DNA of 64,000 bases from Catellatospora coxensis (GTDB lineage Bacteria; Actinomycetota; Actinomycetes; Mycobacteriales; Micromonosporaceae): the NCBI RefSeq assembly GCF_016862635.1, contig NZ_BONI01000009.1, positions 96,771 to 160,770 of the forward strand, written 5' to 3'. How positions within the stretch are numbered: position 1 is the stretch's first letter; every line of letters begins with the position of its first letter. This document shows positions 1 through 7,790 of this stretch, in pieces. The notes below the pieces were generated by a model. The model was not told the origin of the DNA, ran no database searches, and saw only the letters and a list, made by a program, of their open reading frames with translations. The position numbers and the translations under genes were made by a program.

Positions 1-1003
1 CACCGCCGACAAGGTGGACCTGTCGCAGTACCAGGGCGGCCTGGCCGACCTGTTCACCAAGGGCGACCAGCGCTTCGGCCTGCCGAAGGACTGGGACACC
101 ATGGCCCTGGTCTACAACACCGAGCACCTCAAGGCCCAGGGCATCGACGCCGCGTCACTGGCGAACCTGACCTGGAACCCGACCGACGGTGGCACCTTCG
201 AGCAGCTCATCGCCAAGGCCACGGTCGACGAGAAGGGTCGCAACGGCCTGGACCCGGCGTTCGACAAGACCAAGGTCAAGGTGTTCGGCTACCTGCCGGA
301 GTGGGCCGACGGCTCGCAGGGCCAGAACGGCTGGGGCAACCTGGCCGCCAGCAACGGGTTCACCTACCTCGACAAGAACCCGTGGGGCACCCAGTACAAG
401 TACGACGACCCCAAGCTGGCCCAGACCATCGACTGGTTCAAGTCGCTGAGCGCCAAGGGTTACGCCCCCGCGCTGGACAAGGCGTCCACGCTGAGCCGGG
501 ACTCCCTGCTCAACGCGGGCAAGGGCGCGATCACCTTCGCGGGCTCCTGGATGATCAACAGCTACCTGGGTGAGGGCGCGAAGCTGAAGTTCGCGTTCGC
601 GCCGCTGCCGGCCGGCCCGCAGGGCCGCAAGACGGCGATCAACGGCCTGTCGGACGCGATCTGGGCCGGCACCAAGCACAAGGACGAGGCCTGGAAGTGG
701 GTCAAGTTCCTGGGCTCGGCCGACTGCCAGAACATCGTGGGCGGCAACGGCGTGGTCTTCCCCGCCATCAAGACCGCCAGCGAGAAGGCCCTGGCCGCGC
801 ACACCGCCAAGGGCCGCGACGTGAAGGTGTTCGTCGACGAGGCCGCCGCGCCCGGTGGCACGTTCTTCGTGCCGATCACCGAGCACGGCAACGAGGTCAG
901 CCAGCTCGTGCAGGACGCCATCCAGTCGGCGATCCTCGGCCAGAGCGACTCGGCCACCGCGCTGAAGAAGGCCAACGACCAGGTCAACGCCCTGTTCAAG
1001 TAG
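1..1003 (+). CDS. Sugar ABC transporter substrate-binding protein (3' part)
   Basis: The reading frame is open from the left edge (first full codon at base 2) to TAG at 1001-1003, so the start, signal peptide and N-terminal lobe lie outside the window. The visible 330 or so residues look like a family 1 (CUT1-type) extracellular solute-binding protein. They include a segment like PKDWDTMALVYN (the hinge region where a short name-giving strand is followed by an aromatic/Asn pair), a central GSWMINSYLG motif and the conserved AINGLSDAIWAGTKHKDEAWKWVKFL region seen near the C-lobe of this family. It would bind a sugar outside the membrane and deliver it to an ABC permease. The next gene is an alpha-galactosidase, so an alpha-galactoside such as melibiose or raffinose is a reasonable guess, but this is inferred from position only. 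The permease genes are not downstream and presumably lie upstream, outside the window. Confidence 0.9.
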   Translation, partial: TADKVDLSQYQGGLADLFTKGDQRFGLPKDWDTMALVYNTEHLKAQGIDAASLANLTWNPTDGGTFEQLIAKATVDEKGRNGLDPAFDKTKVKVFGYLPEWADGSQGQNGWGNLAASNGFTYLDKNPWGTQYKYDDPKLAQTIDWFKSLSAKGYAPALDKASTLSRDSLLNAGKGAITFAGSWMINSYLGEGAKLKFAFAPLPAGPQGRKTAINGLSDAIWAGTKHKDEAWKWVKFLGSADCQNIVGGNGVVFPAIKTASEKALAAHTAKGRDVKVFVDEAAAPGGTFFVPITEHGNEVSQLVQDAIQSAILGQSDSATALKKANDQVNALFK

Positions 1004-1018
1004 GCCCCGCACGAACAG

Positions 1019-1052
1019 GTGCGGCGGGACGCACGGTCGCGGCCCGCCGCAC
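1019..1052 (+). terminator. Hairpin between binding-protein and alpha-galactosidase genes
   Basis: A perfect 10-bp inverted repeat, GTGCGGCGGG at 1019-1028 and CCCGCCGCAC at 1043-1052, with a 14-nt loop, starts 15 nt after the stop of the binding-protein gene. No T-run follows. It could be a partial terminator or an mRNA-stabilising hairpin that lets the abundant binding protein be made in excess over the enzyme downstream. Confidence 0.5.
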
Positions 1053-1097
1053 CCCCACCTCAGCGACTCATCTGCATCTCACCCGCCAAGGAGAACC

Positions 1098-2594
1098 ATG
1101 GCACTGCTCATCGAGCTGGCCGGCCACACTTTCGCCCTCGAACACGACGGCCCCGGCAGCCCGCAAGCAGCCGACGGGGGCCTGGTCCTGCCACCGGGAC
1201 GGGTCGCGTTGCTGCACGGACTGGGCGATGCCCTGTTCTACCGGCACGGGCACAACTCTTGGAGCCCCTGCGGCTGGCGGCGGCTGAGCGAGGCTCCGCT
1301 GCGCATCGCCAACCCGCAGCGGCGGCTCACCGCCGACGACACCGTCTGGGACGACCCGGCCCGCCACCACTCCTCCGCGGTGGCCGCCCTGGACGCCGGT
1401 GACGGCGACATCCTGCTGCTGGGCGCGCTCGGACTGGGCGTGCCGCGGCTGGCCGCCGACCGGGACACCATCTCCGGCTGGTACGAGACCGGCGCGCACC
1501 CGTGGTTCGCCGCGTACGGCCCCGAGGACGAGGTGTTCGCCGCGTACACCCGGCAGCTGGCCGAGCGCCTGGGCAGCAGCAGCCGCCGCGCCGGCAACGT
1601 CTGGTGCTCCTGGTACGCCTACTACGAGACCATCACCGAGCAGCAGCTGGCCAAGGACGTCGACGACCTGCGCGGGTTGCCGTTCGACGTGGTGCAGGTC
1701 GACGACGGCTGGGAGCGGCTGGTCGGCGACTGGCAGCCCAACCACAAGTTCCCGTCCGGCATGAAGGCCCTCGCGGACCGGATCACCGACGCGGGCATGA
1801 CGGCCGGGCTGTGGCTGGCCCCGTTCATCGCCCTGCCCGGCTCCGAGCTGGCCCGCGAGCACCCGGAGCTGCTGCTGCGCGACGCGCGCGGCAAGCTCGT
1901 GATCGCCGGCAACAACTGGGGCAGCGGGTATCACGCCCTCGACCTGTCCCGGCCCGACACCCGCGAGTACCTGGCCGAGCTGACCCAGCGGGTGGTGCAC
2001 GAGTGGGGCTTCAAGTACCTGAAGCTCGACTTCGTCAACGCCGGGGCGGCCCCGGGCGTACGCGCCGACGGCGGCGAGCGCGAGCAGTCCTACCGCGACG
2101 CGCTGGCGCTGATCCGCGAGGTCGCCGGGGACGACGTCTACCTGCTGGGCAGCGGGGCGATGCTGCTGCCGTCGCTGGGCATCCTCGACGGGCTGCGCAG
2201 CGGGCCGGACGTCGCGCCGATGTGGCAGAACTACGCCAGCGACGACCCGTCGGACGCGATGGCCCGCAACGCCGTCGTGAACACGCTGCACCGGTTGTGG
2301 CAGCAGCCGCTGGCCGAGGTCGACCCCGATGTCATCTACTTCCGCAGCCGGCTGAACCTGCTCACCGAGCAGCAGCTGGAGTGGCTGCGGGACCTGGCCG
2401 ACATCTGCCGGTTCCGGGCCGTGTCCGACCCGCCGAGCTGGCTGTCGGCCACCGAGCTGGACGACATGACCGGTTACCTGGCGGCGCGGCCGGACGTCCG
2501 GCGGCTGGGCCGTTACGAGTACGCCGTCGGTGGGCGGCGGGCGGACTTCACCGCGGCGGTCACCCCCGCGGCGCAGGCGTACCCCATCTCCTGA
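1098..2594 (+). CDS. Alpha-galactosidase, GH36 (melibiase) family
   Basis: A 498-residue cytoplasmic enzyme (no signal peptide) predicted to remove terminal alpha-1,6-galactose from melibiose/raffinose-type sugars. An N-terminal beta-sandwich part (about residues 1-160) precedes a (beta/alpha)8 barrel. Family landmarks are visible: WCSWYAYY near 169-176, VDDGWE at 201-206, GLWLAPF near 237, YLKLDFV with the predicted nucleophile Asp311, and RSGPDVAP with the predicted acid/base Asp371. The length resembles the compact bacterial GH36 type rather than the roughly 700-residue type. The ATG at 1098 follows AAGGAG at a good distance. The gene lies 94 nt after the sugar-binding-protein gene on the same strand and just before a ROK regulator, which suggests a sugar-induced operon. 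GH27/GH31 relatives share the barrel, but the spacing of the two acids fits GH36 best. Confidence 0.9.
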   Translation: MALLIELAGHTFALEHDGPGSPQAADGGLVLPPGRVALLHGLGDALFYRHGHNSWSPCGWRRLSEAPLRIANPQRRLTADDTVWDDPARHHSSAVAALDAGDGDILLLGALGLGVPRLAADRDTISGWYETGAHPWFAAYGPEDEVFAAYTRQLAERLGSSSRRAGNVWCSWYAYYETITEQQLAKDVDDLRGLPFDVVQVDDGWERLVGDWQPNHKFPSGMKALADRITDAGMTAGLWLAPFIALPGSELAREHPELLLRDARGKLVIAGNNWGSGYHALDLSRPDTREYLAELTQRVVHEWGFKYLKLDFVNAGAAPGVRADGGEREQSYRDALALIREVAGDDVYLLGSGAMLLPSLGILDGLRSGPDVAPMWQNYASDDPSDAMARNAVVNTLHRLWQQPLAEVDPDVIYFRSRLNLLTEQQLEWLRDLADICRFRAVSDPPSWLSATELDDMTGYLAARPDVRRLGRYEYAVGGRRADFTAAVTPAAQAYPIS

Positions 2595-2616
2595 GATGGC
2601 TCCGGCGGCGGACCAG

Positions 2617-2658
2617 GCCCGGTTGCACTCCCCCACCTGGGGGAGGACGCAGCCGGGC
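2617..2658 (+). terminator. Terminator-like hairpin after alpha-galactosidase
   Basis: A nested hairpin starts 22 nt after the stop codon. The inner stem is perfect, CTCCCCC (2628-2634) and GGGGGAG (2639-2645) with loop ACCT. An outer 10-bp stem, GCCCGGTTGC (2617-2626) with GCAGCCGGGC (2649-2658), has one mismatch that pairs as G-U in RNA. It probably ends the sugar operon before the ROK gene. Confidence 0.65.
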
Positions 2659-2762
2659 CCGACCCGTCAGCTCACTGTCAGTGGGCTTGCCATCACTCCA
2701 CGATTTTGTAAAGATCAAAGCGTATTGCGCGGGCATTCCCGCACGCAAACAAGGGACAGAAC

Positions 2763-3932
2763 GTGACAGAGTTAGCTACCACCGGAACGGATCTGCCGCG
2801 GCTGCGCGAGCTCAACTCGTTGAGCATCGTGCGCGCGCTGCGTGACCACCCGCCGTCCACCGTCACCGAACTGTCCCAGCGCACCGGCCTGTCCCGGCCC
2901 GCCGTGGACGTCATCGCCCAGGGGCTGGTCACCGACGGCTGGGCCACGGTACTCGAACCCGGCGCGAGCAGCGCCGTCGGCCGCCCCGCCCGGCGCTACC
3001 AGTTCCGCGCCGGAGCCGGGTACGTGGTGGGCGTCGACGTGGGCGTGCACAAGATCCTGGCGCTGCTGGCCGACCTCGACGGCAACATCGTGCAGTCCGT
3101 ACGGCAGTCCGTCGCCGCCGAGGCCGCGCCCGCCGAACGTCTCGCCGTGCTCGACGCCGTGCTGGACGCCTGCGTGGCCGGGGCCGGCAAGTCCCCGGGC
3201 GACATCTGGGCCGTCACCGCCGCGGTCACCGGCGCCGTGGACGCCGCCGGGCGGACCAGCTTCTTCACCCCGCTGCCGGGCTGGAAGAGCGTCGACCTGG
3301 CCGGGCACCTCGGCGGGCGCTTCTCCTGCCCGATCGTGGTGGAGAACGACTGCAAGCTGGCCGCGCTGGCCGAGCGGTGGAAAGGCGCGGCGACCGACGC
3401 CGACGACATCGTCTACCTGCTCGGCGGCATGCGCAACGGCGCCGGCCTGATCATCGACGGGGTGCTGCGGCGCGGGTTCGGCGGCGCGGCCGGTGAGATC
3501 GGCGCGCTCAAGCACGTGCGCTGGCTCAACGCCCCCTCGCACCTGCAGAACTGCCCCGGCGTGCCCGACACGGTCAGCCCCGACGACGCCGCGGCCTGGG
3601 TCTTCAACGCCGCCCGGCAGGGCGACAAGGCGGCCCGTGGCGCGGTCAATCGCTACGTCAAGGACCTCGCCGTCGGCGCGGCCGCGCTGGTGCTCACCCT
3701 GGACCCGCAGGTGGTCGTGTTCGGCGGCGGCTTCTCCCGGTCCGCCGATCTGGTGCTCGACCCGCTGCGCCACGAACTCCAGCGCCTATGCCTGCGGATG
3801 CCGGAGGTGCGCGCGTCCACGCTGGGCGCCGACTCGGTCGCCCTCGGCGCACTGAAGCTGTCCCTGAACGAGGTCGACACCCGCCTGTTCAGCGCGGGCC
3901 TGTCCGCCCCCGTCGCACCGCGCCGCCACTGA
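2763..3932 (+). CDS. ROK-family transcriptional regulator (degenerate zinc motif, TTA codon)
   Basis: A 389-residue protein with an N-terminal winged-helix DNA-binding domain (about residues 12-75; TVTELSQRTGLSRPAVDVIAQGL is the helix-turn-helix area) and a ROK sugar-kinase-like domain. The ROK part keeps GVDVGVHK (phosphate loop, near 83-90), a VTGAVD-type segment and END (position of the catalytic Asp). The usual zinc signature CxCGxxGCxE after the GEIG segment is missing: only one Cys is seen in that stretch. It is therefore most likely a sugar-responsive repressor, as in the NagC/XylR type, and not an active sugar kinase. The GTG start at 2763 follows AAGGGACAG. Codon 4 is TTA (2772-2774), a codon rare in such genomes. 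Its position after the alpha-galactosidase suggests it controls that operon. Confidence 0.88.
   Translation: MTELATTGTDLPRLRELNSLSIVRALRDHPPSTVTELSQRTGLSRPAVDVIAQGLVTDGWATVLEPGASSAVGRPARRYQFRAGAGYVVGVDVGVHKILALLADLDGNIVQSVRQSVAAEAAPAERLAVLDAVLDACVAGAGKSPGDIWAVTAAVTGAVDAAGRTSFFTPLPGWKSVDLAGHLGGRFSCPIVVENDCKLAALAERWKGAATDADDIVYLLGGMRNGAGLIIDGVLRRGFGGAAGEIGALKHVRWLNAPSHLQNCPGVPDTVSPDDAAAWVFNAARQGDKAARGAVNRYVKDLAVGAAALVLTLDPQVVVFGGGFSRSADLVLDPLRHELQRLCLRMPEVRASTLGADSVALGALKLSLNEVDTRLFSAGLSAPVAPRRH
2772..2774 (+). other. TTA leucine codon at codon 4 of the ROK regulator
   Basis: The frame GTG-ACA-GAG-TTA begins at 2763, so the fourth codon is TTA. In streptomycetes TTA codons make translation depend on the developmentally controlled bldA tRNA. 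Whether that applies in this organism is an inference. Confidence 0.85.
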
Positions 3933-3945
3933 CCGGCCACAGGCG

Positions 3946-4971
3946 TCATGACCTTGGCGGCTTGAGAGTGTGGGCGAGGTTGCGCACGCCGACGGAGGTG
4001 TCCGGGTCGGACCGGCCCGCGACGGCGAGCACGCCCGCGCCCCAGCTCATGACGTAGGCGACCGAGCCGTAGTCGATGACGCCGCGCTCGCCGGGCCGCC
4101 AGCGTGGCTGCTTGCCGCCGCGCTGGGCGGCCAGGCGGTCGACCCCGGCCGCCGCGTCGGGTGTGTCGGCCTCGGTGACCTGCAGGTGCGGCCCGCCCGG
4201 GCTGTCGCCGAACAGGCGCGTGCCGACGGGCACGTAGACGTACCGGCGAGCGCCGGGGACGGCCACGGCTACGGCGACCACCTCGACCGGGCCGCCGAGG
4301 AACGCCGCGGCCCGGTCCGGGCCGACCTTCAGGTCCGCCACCCCGTGCGGGAACAGGGCGGCGTGCTCACCGGGGAACTCGTTGGCGGCGGCGGGATGGG
4401 CCAGCACCTCGATGGCCTTGACCCGCCGCGCGCGCGGGGTGACGTGCAGCCGGACCGTGGATCCGGCGACCACCCGCCGGTATTCGGCGTGGCTGACGGC
4501 GATACCGCGGATCCGGGTGGCCCCGCGGCTGTCGTCGACGGCGATCCAGTGGTGGCGGGTCTGCCCGTCCTCGCCGCTGTAGGTGATCCGGCGTTGCACC
4601 ACCCGCCCTTCGACGTGCTCGGTGCGCACCTGGTCGGCGAACGAGAGCACGGCTAGCAGCAGCAGGATGCCCGCGACGATCGCCGTGCCCGCGGCGACCG
4701 GCACCTGCCAGCGCTCCGGCGCGTACCGCACGAACAGCAATGACACGGCGGCGTTACCGCCGAGCCAGAGCAGGATCAGGCCCTTCCAGACACCGCCGAG
4801 ACGGCTGTGGCCGCTGCCCCGGTACACGATGTCCTTGCCCGCGACGGTGGACCGGCGCTGGGCCCGGTCCTTCCTGGCGTCGGCGATTCCCTGCCAGACC
4901 AGGAACACCACGGCCACGACGACGACGGCCCAGGCGAGAGCCTTCTGAAGATCCACGTCGGACACCCTCAC
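3946..4971 (-). CDS. Membrane protein of unknown function
   Basis: A 341-residue protein with no function that I recognise. It has an N-terminal hydrophobic helix (about residues 12-28), two more close together (about 62-80 and 90-110), then a large soluble part, and a weak hydrophobic stretch near the C-terminus (around 300-315). The soluble part has a polar beta-rich look (YSGEDGQTRHHWIAVDD), reminiscent of DUF3592-like membrane proteins, but I do not claim membership. The ATG at 4971 is the longest start. The gene lies downstream of the sensor/regulator pair on the same strand but is separated from it by a strong hairpin at 5006-5055, so it is probably transcribed independently. Its 3' end converges with the ROK gene (13 nt gap). 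Confidence 0.7.
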   Translation of the reverse strand: MRVSDVDLQKALAWAVVVVAVVFLVWQGIADARKDRAQRRSTVAGKDIVYRGSGHSRLGGVWKGLILLWLGGNAAVSLLFVRYAPERWQVPVAAGTAIVAGILLLLAVLSFADQVRTEHVEGRVVQRRITYSGEDGQTRHHWIAVDDSRGATRIRGIAVSHAEYRRVVAGSTVRLHVTPRARRVKAIEVLAHPAAANEFPGEHAALFPHGVADLKVGPDRAAAFLGGPVEVVAVAVAVPGARRYVYVPVGTRLFGDSPGGPHLQVTEADTPDAAAGVDRLAAQRGGKQPRWRPGERGVIDYGSVAYVMSWGAGVLAVAGRSDPDTSVGVRNLAHTLKPPRS

Positions 4972-5005
4972 GCATTGTCCGACGCCGATGCAACCGCCTT
5001 GCGGT

Positions 5006-5055
5006 AAGGAAGGGCACCTTCACATCGCTATGTGTTGTAGAAGGTGCCCTTCCTT
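5006..5055 (-). terminator. 15-bp-stem terminator after the response regulator
   Basis: A perfect 15-bp inverted repeat, AAGGAAGGGCACCTT (5006-5020) and AAGGTGCCCTTCCTT (5041-5055), has a 20-nt loop. It sits 3 nt beyond the stop of the response regulator gene. An A/T-rich outer edge gives a short U-run-like end in both directions. Stems of this AAGGAAGGG type are, to my knowledge, frequent terminators in Micromonosporaceae, which fits the suggested host. Confidence 0.8.
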
Positions 5056-5058
5056 TCC

Positions 5059-5706
5059 TCAGGCGCGGAGGAAGGCGAGCACGGCCAGGACGCGGCGGTG
5101 CTGGTCGCCGGCCGGCGGCAGGTCGAGTTTGGAGAAGATGCTGCTGACGTGCTTGTTCACGGCCGCCTCGGTGACGAACAGGCTGCGCGCGATTGCTGCG
5201 TTGGCCTGGCCCTGGGCCATCTGCTCCAGAACCTCGCGTTCGCGTGGGCTCAGCCGCTGCAACGGGTCCTGCCTACGGCGCAGCAGCTGGCGTACGACCT
5301 CGGGGTCGACGACGGTGGCCCCGGCGGCGACCCGTTCGGCGGCCTGTGCGAACTCCGCGACCGCACCGACGCGGTCCTTGAGCAGGTAACCCACCGCGTG
5401 GCCGCCGCCGGTGTCGAGCAGCTTCGCGGCATAGGACTGCTCGACGTACTGGCTCAGCACGAGCACGGGCAGGCCGGGGTCGGCGGCGCGCAGGGTGACG
5501 GCGGCGCGCAGGCCGTCGTCGGTGTGGCTCGGCGGCATGCGTACGTCGGTGACGACCAGGTCGGGGCGGTCTGCCGTGACCGCGGCGATCAGCGCCGGGG
5601 CGTCGCCGACGGCCGCGGCGACGGTGTGGCCGAAGCGTTCCAGCAGGCTGGTGAGGCCCTCGCGGAGCAGCACGCTGTCCTCGGCGATCACGATCCGGAG
5701 TGGCAC
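5059..5706 (-). CDS. NarL/LuxR-type response regulator
   Basis: A 215-residue two-component regulator. The N-terminal receiver domain (about 1-120) shows the acidic pair in VIAEDS and the phospho-acceptor Asp in LVVTDVRMPP. The C-terminal LuxR-type helix-turn-helix has LSPREREVLEQMAQG and the recognition helix VTEAAVNKHVSSIFSKL. The start is GTG at 5706, chosen because GGAGGT lies a few bases upstream. It overlaps the 3' end of the kinase gene by 19 nt, so the two are translationally coupled, kinase first. The ABC exporter divergent from this pair is the obvious target, with the palindrome at 6951-6968 as a candidate binding site; this is inference. Confidence 0.93.
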   Translation of the reverse strand: MPLRIVIAEDSVLLREGLTSLLERFGHTVAAAVGDAPALIAAVTADRPDLVVTDVRMPPSHTDDGLRAAVTLRAADPGLPVLVLSQYVEQSYAAKLLDTGGGHAVGYLLKDRVGAVAEFAQAAERVAAGATVVDPEVVRQLLRRRQDPLQRLSPREREVLEQMAQGQANAAIARSLFVTEAAVNKHVSSIFSKLDLPPAGDQHRRVLAVLAFLRA

Positions 5707-6917
5707 GGCACCTCCACGTGCAGCAGGGTCGGCCCGCCCGGCGGGCTGGACAGGCGCATCCGTCCGTCGAGGACGGACAGGCGGTCGGCCAGCCCGGCCA
5801 GGCCGCTGCCCGCGGCGGCGTCGGCTCCGCCCGTTCCGTTGTCGCGGATCTCCAGTACGAGCAGGTCGGTGTGCAGCCGCCCGGTCACCTCGGCCCGCTG
5901 CGCGCCGCTGTGCTTGGCGATGTTGGCCAGCGCCTCGGCCACGACGTAGTACGCGGTCACCTCGACCGGCGCGGGCAGACGGTGCGGCAGCCGGATGTCG
6001 ACGCCCACCGGGACCTGCGACAGCGTCGCCAGCTCGCCGACCGCGTCGGCGAGGCCGTGGTCGGTGAGCACCTGCGGATGCACGCCGCGGATCAGCGCCC
6101 GCAGTTCCTGCAACGTCAGCGCGACCTGGTCCTGCGCGGCGGCCAGGTGCCGGGCGACCGGCGAGCCCGGTTCGGCGTCGAGCCCGGCCAGGCCCAGCTG
6201 CACGCTCAGCGAGACGAGGCGCTGCTGCGCGCCGTCGTGCAGGTCCCGCTCGATCCGGCGGCGCTCCAGCTCGAACGCGTCCATCAGCCGGGCCCGGGAG
6301 GCGCGTACCTCGCGCAGCTGCGCGCCGAGCTCGTCGTCGCGCGGGGCGAGCACGGCGCGGGTGAACGCGGCCCTGGCCCCGGCCCAGGCGGTGATGGTGT
6401 ACGGGGCCGGCAGCAGCAGGACGAACCCGAGGATGGCCAGCCCCCACACGTCGGAGTCGTCGACCGGGGACAGCATCACGATGACGGGCACGGCGAGCGC
6501 GCCGAACAGCACGCCGAGATCCATCCACCACAGCCCGACCAGCGACAGCGCGGTGAAGCCCAGCTCGCGCCAGGTCGCGGGCTCGCGCAGCCGGGTCGTC
6601 AGCCAGGCCCGCAGGCCCGCTTCGGCCGGCCGCTGGTGCGGGTCGGGCGCCGGGTCGAGGTCGACCAGCCGCAGCCGCCAGCGCTCGAACCGGGCCACGT
6701 AGATGCCCGACAGCAGCAGCGCCAGGATCGCCAGCACGCCGACCAGCACTATCAGCAGCACCAGCCCGGCCGCGGCGAGCATGAGCACGACCGTGCCGAC
6801 CAGCCCGCCGACGAGCACCCCGGAGACCAGGTACGCCAGGGAGCGCCACGGCCACCAGGAGGTCAGGAACCGCAGCGGCCGCTGAGCCAGGGCCTGCCAG
6901 GCGGTACGCGCATGCAC
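5688..6917 (-). CDS. Sensor histidine kinase, HisKA_3 (NarL-partner) type
   Basis: A 409-residue membrane kinase. The N-terminal third holds about four to five hydrophobic helices (one pair near residues 30-70, another near 120-190). Dimerisation/phospho-acceptor helix: RRIERDLHDGAQQRL, with the His that is autophosphorylated. ATPase domain: VVAEALANIAKHSGA (N-box) and EIRDNGTGG (G1 box). There is no large extracellular domain, so the signal is probably sensed in or near the membrane, or through the adjacent transporter. The start is GTG at 6917, reading MHARTAWQAL; the only nearby ATG is out of frame. The gene is divergent from the ABC exporter, sharing a roughly 110-nt promoter region. Confidence 0.92.
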   Translation of the reverse strand: MHARTAWQALAQRPLRFLTSWWPWRSLAYLVSGVLVGGLVGTVVLMLAAAGLVLLIVLVGVLAILALLLSGIYVARFERWRLRLVDLDPAPDPHQRPAEAGLRAWLTTRLREPATWRELGFTALSLVGLWWMDLGVLFGALAVPVIVMLSPVDDSDVWGLAILGFVLLLPAPYTITAWAGARAAFTRAVLAPRDDELGAQLREVRASRARLMDAFELERRRIERDLHDGAQQRLVSLSVQLGLAGLDAEPGSPVARHLAAAQDQVALTLQELRALIRGVHPQVLTDHGLADAVGELATLSQVPVGVDIRLPHRLPAPVEVTAYYVVAEALANIAKHSGAQRAEVTGRLHTDLLVLEIRDNGTGGADAAAGSGLAGLADRLSVLDGRMRLSSPPGGPTLLHVEVPCHSGS

Positions 6918-6950
6918 GGCTCGACGGTACCCGCCGGTTGATCTCGTGAC

Positions 6951-6968
6951 GGTAGTGCACGCACTACC
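6951..6968. promoter_or_regulatory. Perfect palindrome between kinase and ABC exporter genes
   Basis: GGTAGTGC-AC-GCACTACC is a perfect 8-bp inverted repeat with a 2-nt centre. It lies 34 nt before the kinase GTG and 58 nt before the ATPase ATG. Dyads of this size in a divergent promoter region usually bind a dimeric regulator; the partner response regulator is the first candidate. Confidence 0.65.
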
Positions 6969-7025
6969 TCCGAAGTCCCGTCCACGCCAATGCGCCGGGG
7001 CCGACGCACGAGTGGACTGGACCGC

Positions 7026-7790
7026 ATGACGATCACACCATCCCCCGCCGCCGAGGCGGTCGGGCTGACCGGCGCCCGCAAGGTGTACGGGACCGGAGCC
7101 CAGGCCGTCACGGCGCTGGACGAGCTGACCCTGGCCTTCCCGCAGGGGACCTTCACCGCGGTCATGGGTCCGTCGGGGTCCGGCAAGTCCACCCTGCTGC
7201 AGTGCGCCGCCGGGCTGGACCGGCTGACCTCGGGCGCCGTCCGCGTCGGCGGGGTCGACCTGGGCGGGCTGAACGAGCAGCGGCGCACCGTGCTGCGCCG
7301 GGAGCGGATCGGCTTCGTGTTCCAGTCGTTCAACCTGGTCGCGTCGCTGACCGCGGCGCAGAACGTGGAGCTGCCGCTGCGCCTGGCGGGCCGCCGTCCG
7401 GCAGCGGCGGCGGTGCGGGCCGCGCTCGCCGAGGTGGGCCTGGCCGACCGGGCGACGCATCGGCCCGCCGAGCTGTCCGGTGGGCAGCAGCAGCGCGTCG
7501 CCATCGCCCGTGCCCTGATCACCCGCCCGGACGTGGTCTTCGCCGACGAGCCGACGGGCGCACTGGACACCGCGGCCTCGCGCGAGGTGCTGGGCCTGCT
7601 GCGGGCCGCCGTGGACGGGCACGGGCAGACGGTCGTGATGGTCACCCACGACCCGGTCGCCGCCTCGTACGCCGACGAGGTGGTGTTCCTGCGCGACGGG
7701 CGGATCGCCGACCGGCTCGGCGGGGCCGCCCAGGTGCCCGGCCGCGCCGAGCAGATCGCCGGCCTGATGGCCCGCCTGGAGCAGCGATGA
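7026..7790 (+). CDS. ABC transporter ATP-binding protein (MacB/LolD type)
   Basis: A 254-residue ATPase of the type that works with FtsX-like permeases. Walker A GPSGSGKST, Q-loop FVFQSFNLV, signature LSGGQQQRVAIARAL, Walker B VVFADEPTGALD and switch His in VTHDP are all present. The ATG at 7026 (MTITPSPAAEA) is chosen over an upstream in-frame ATG at 6990 because it matches the usual length of the family. It overlaps the permease gene by ATGA (7787-7790). Likely role: powering export or membrane extraction of a peptide or lipid, possibly a resistance determinant sensed by the divergent two-component system. Confidence 0.93.
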   Translation: MTITPSPAAEAVGLTGARKVYGTGAQAVTALDELTLAFPQGTFTAVMGPSGSGKSTLLQCAAGLDRLTSGAVRVGGVDLGGLNEQRRTVLRRERIGFVFQSFNLVASLTAAQNVELPLRLAGRRPAAAAVRAALAEVGLADRATHRPAELSGGQQQRVAIARALITRPDVVFADEPTGALDTAASREVLGLLRAAVDGHGQTVVMVTHDPVAASYADEVVFLRDGRIADRLGGAAQVPGRAEQIAGLMARLEQR

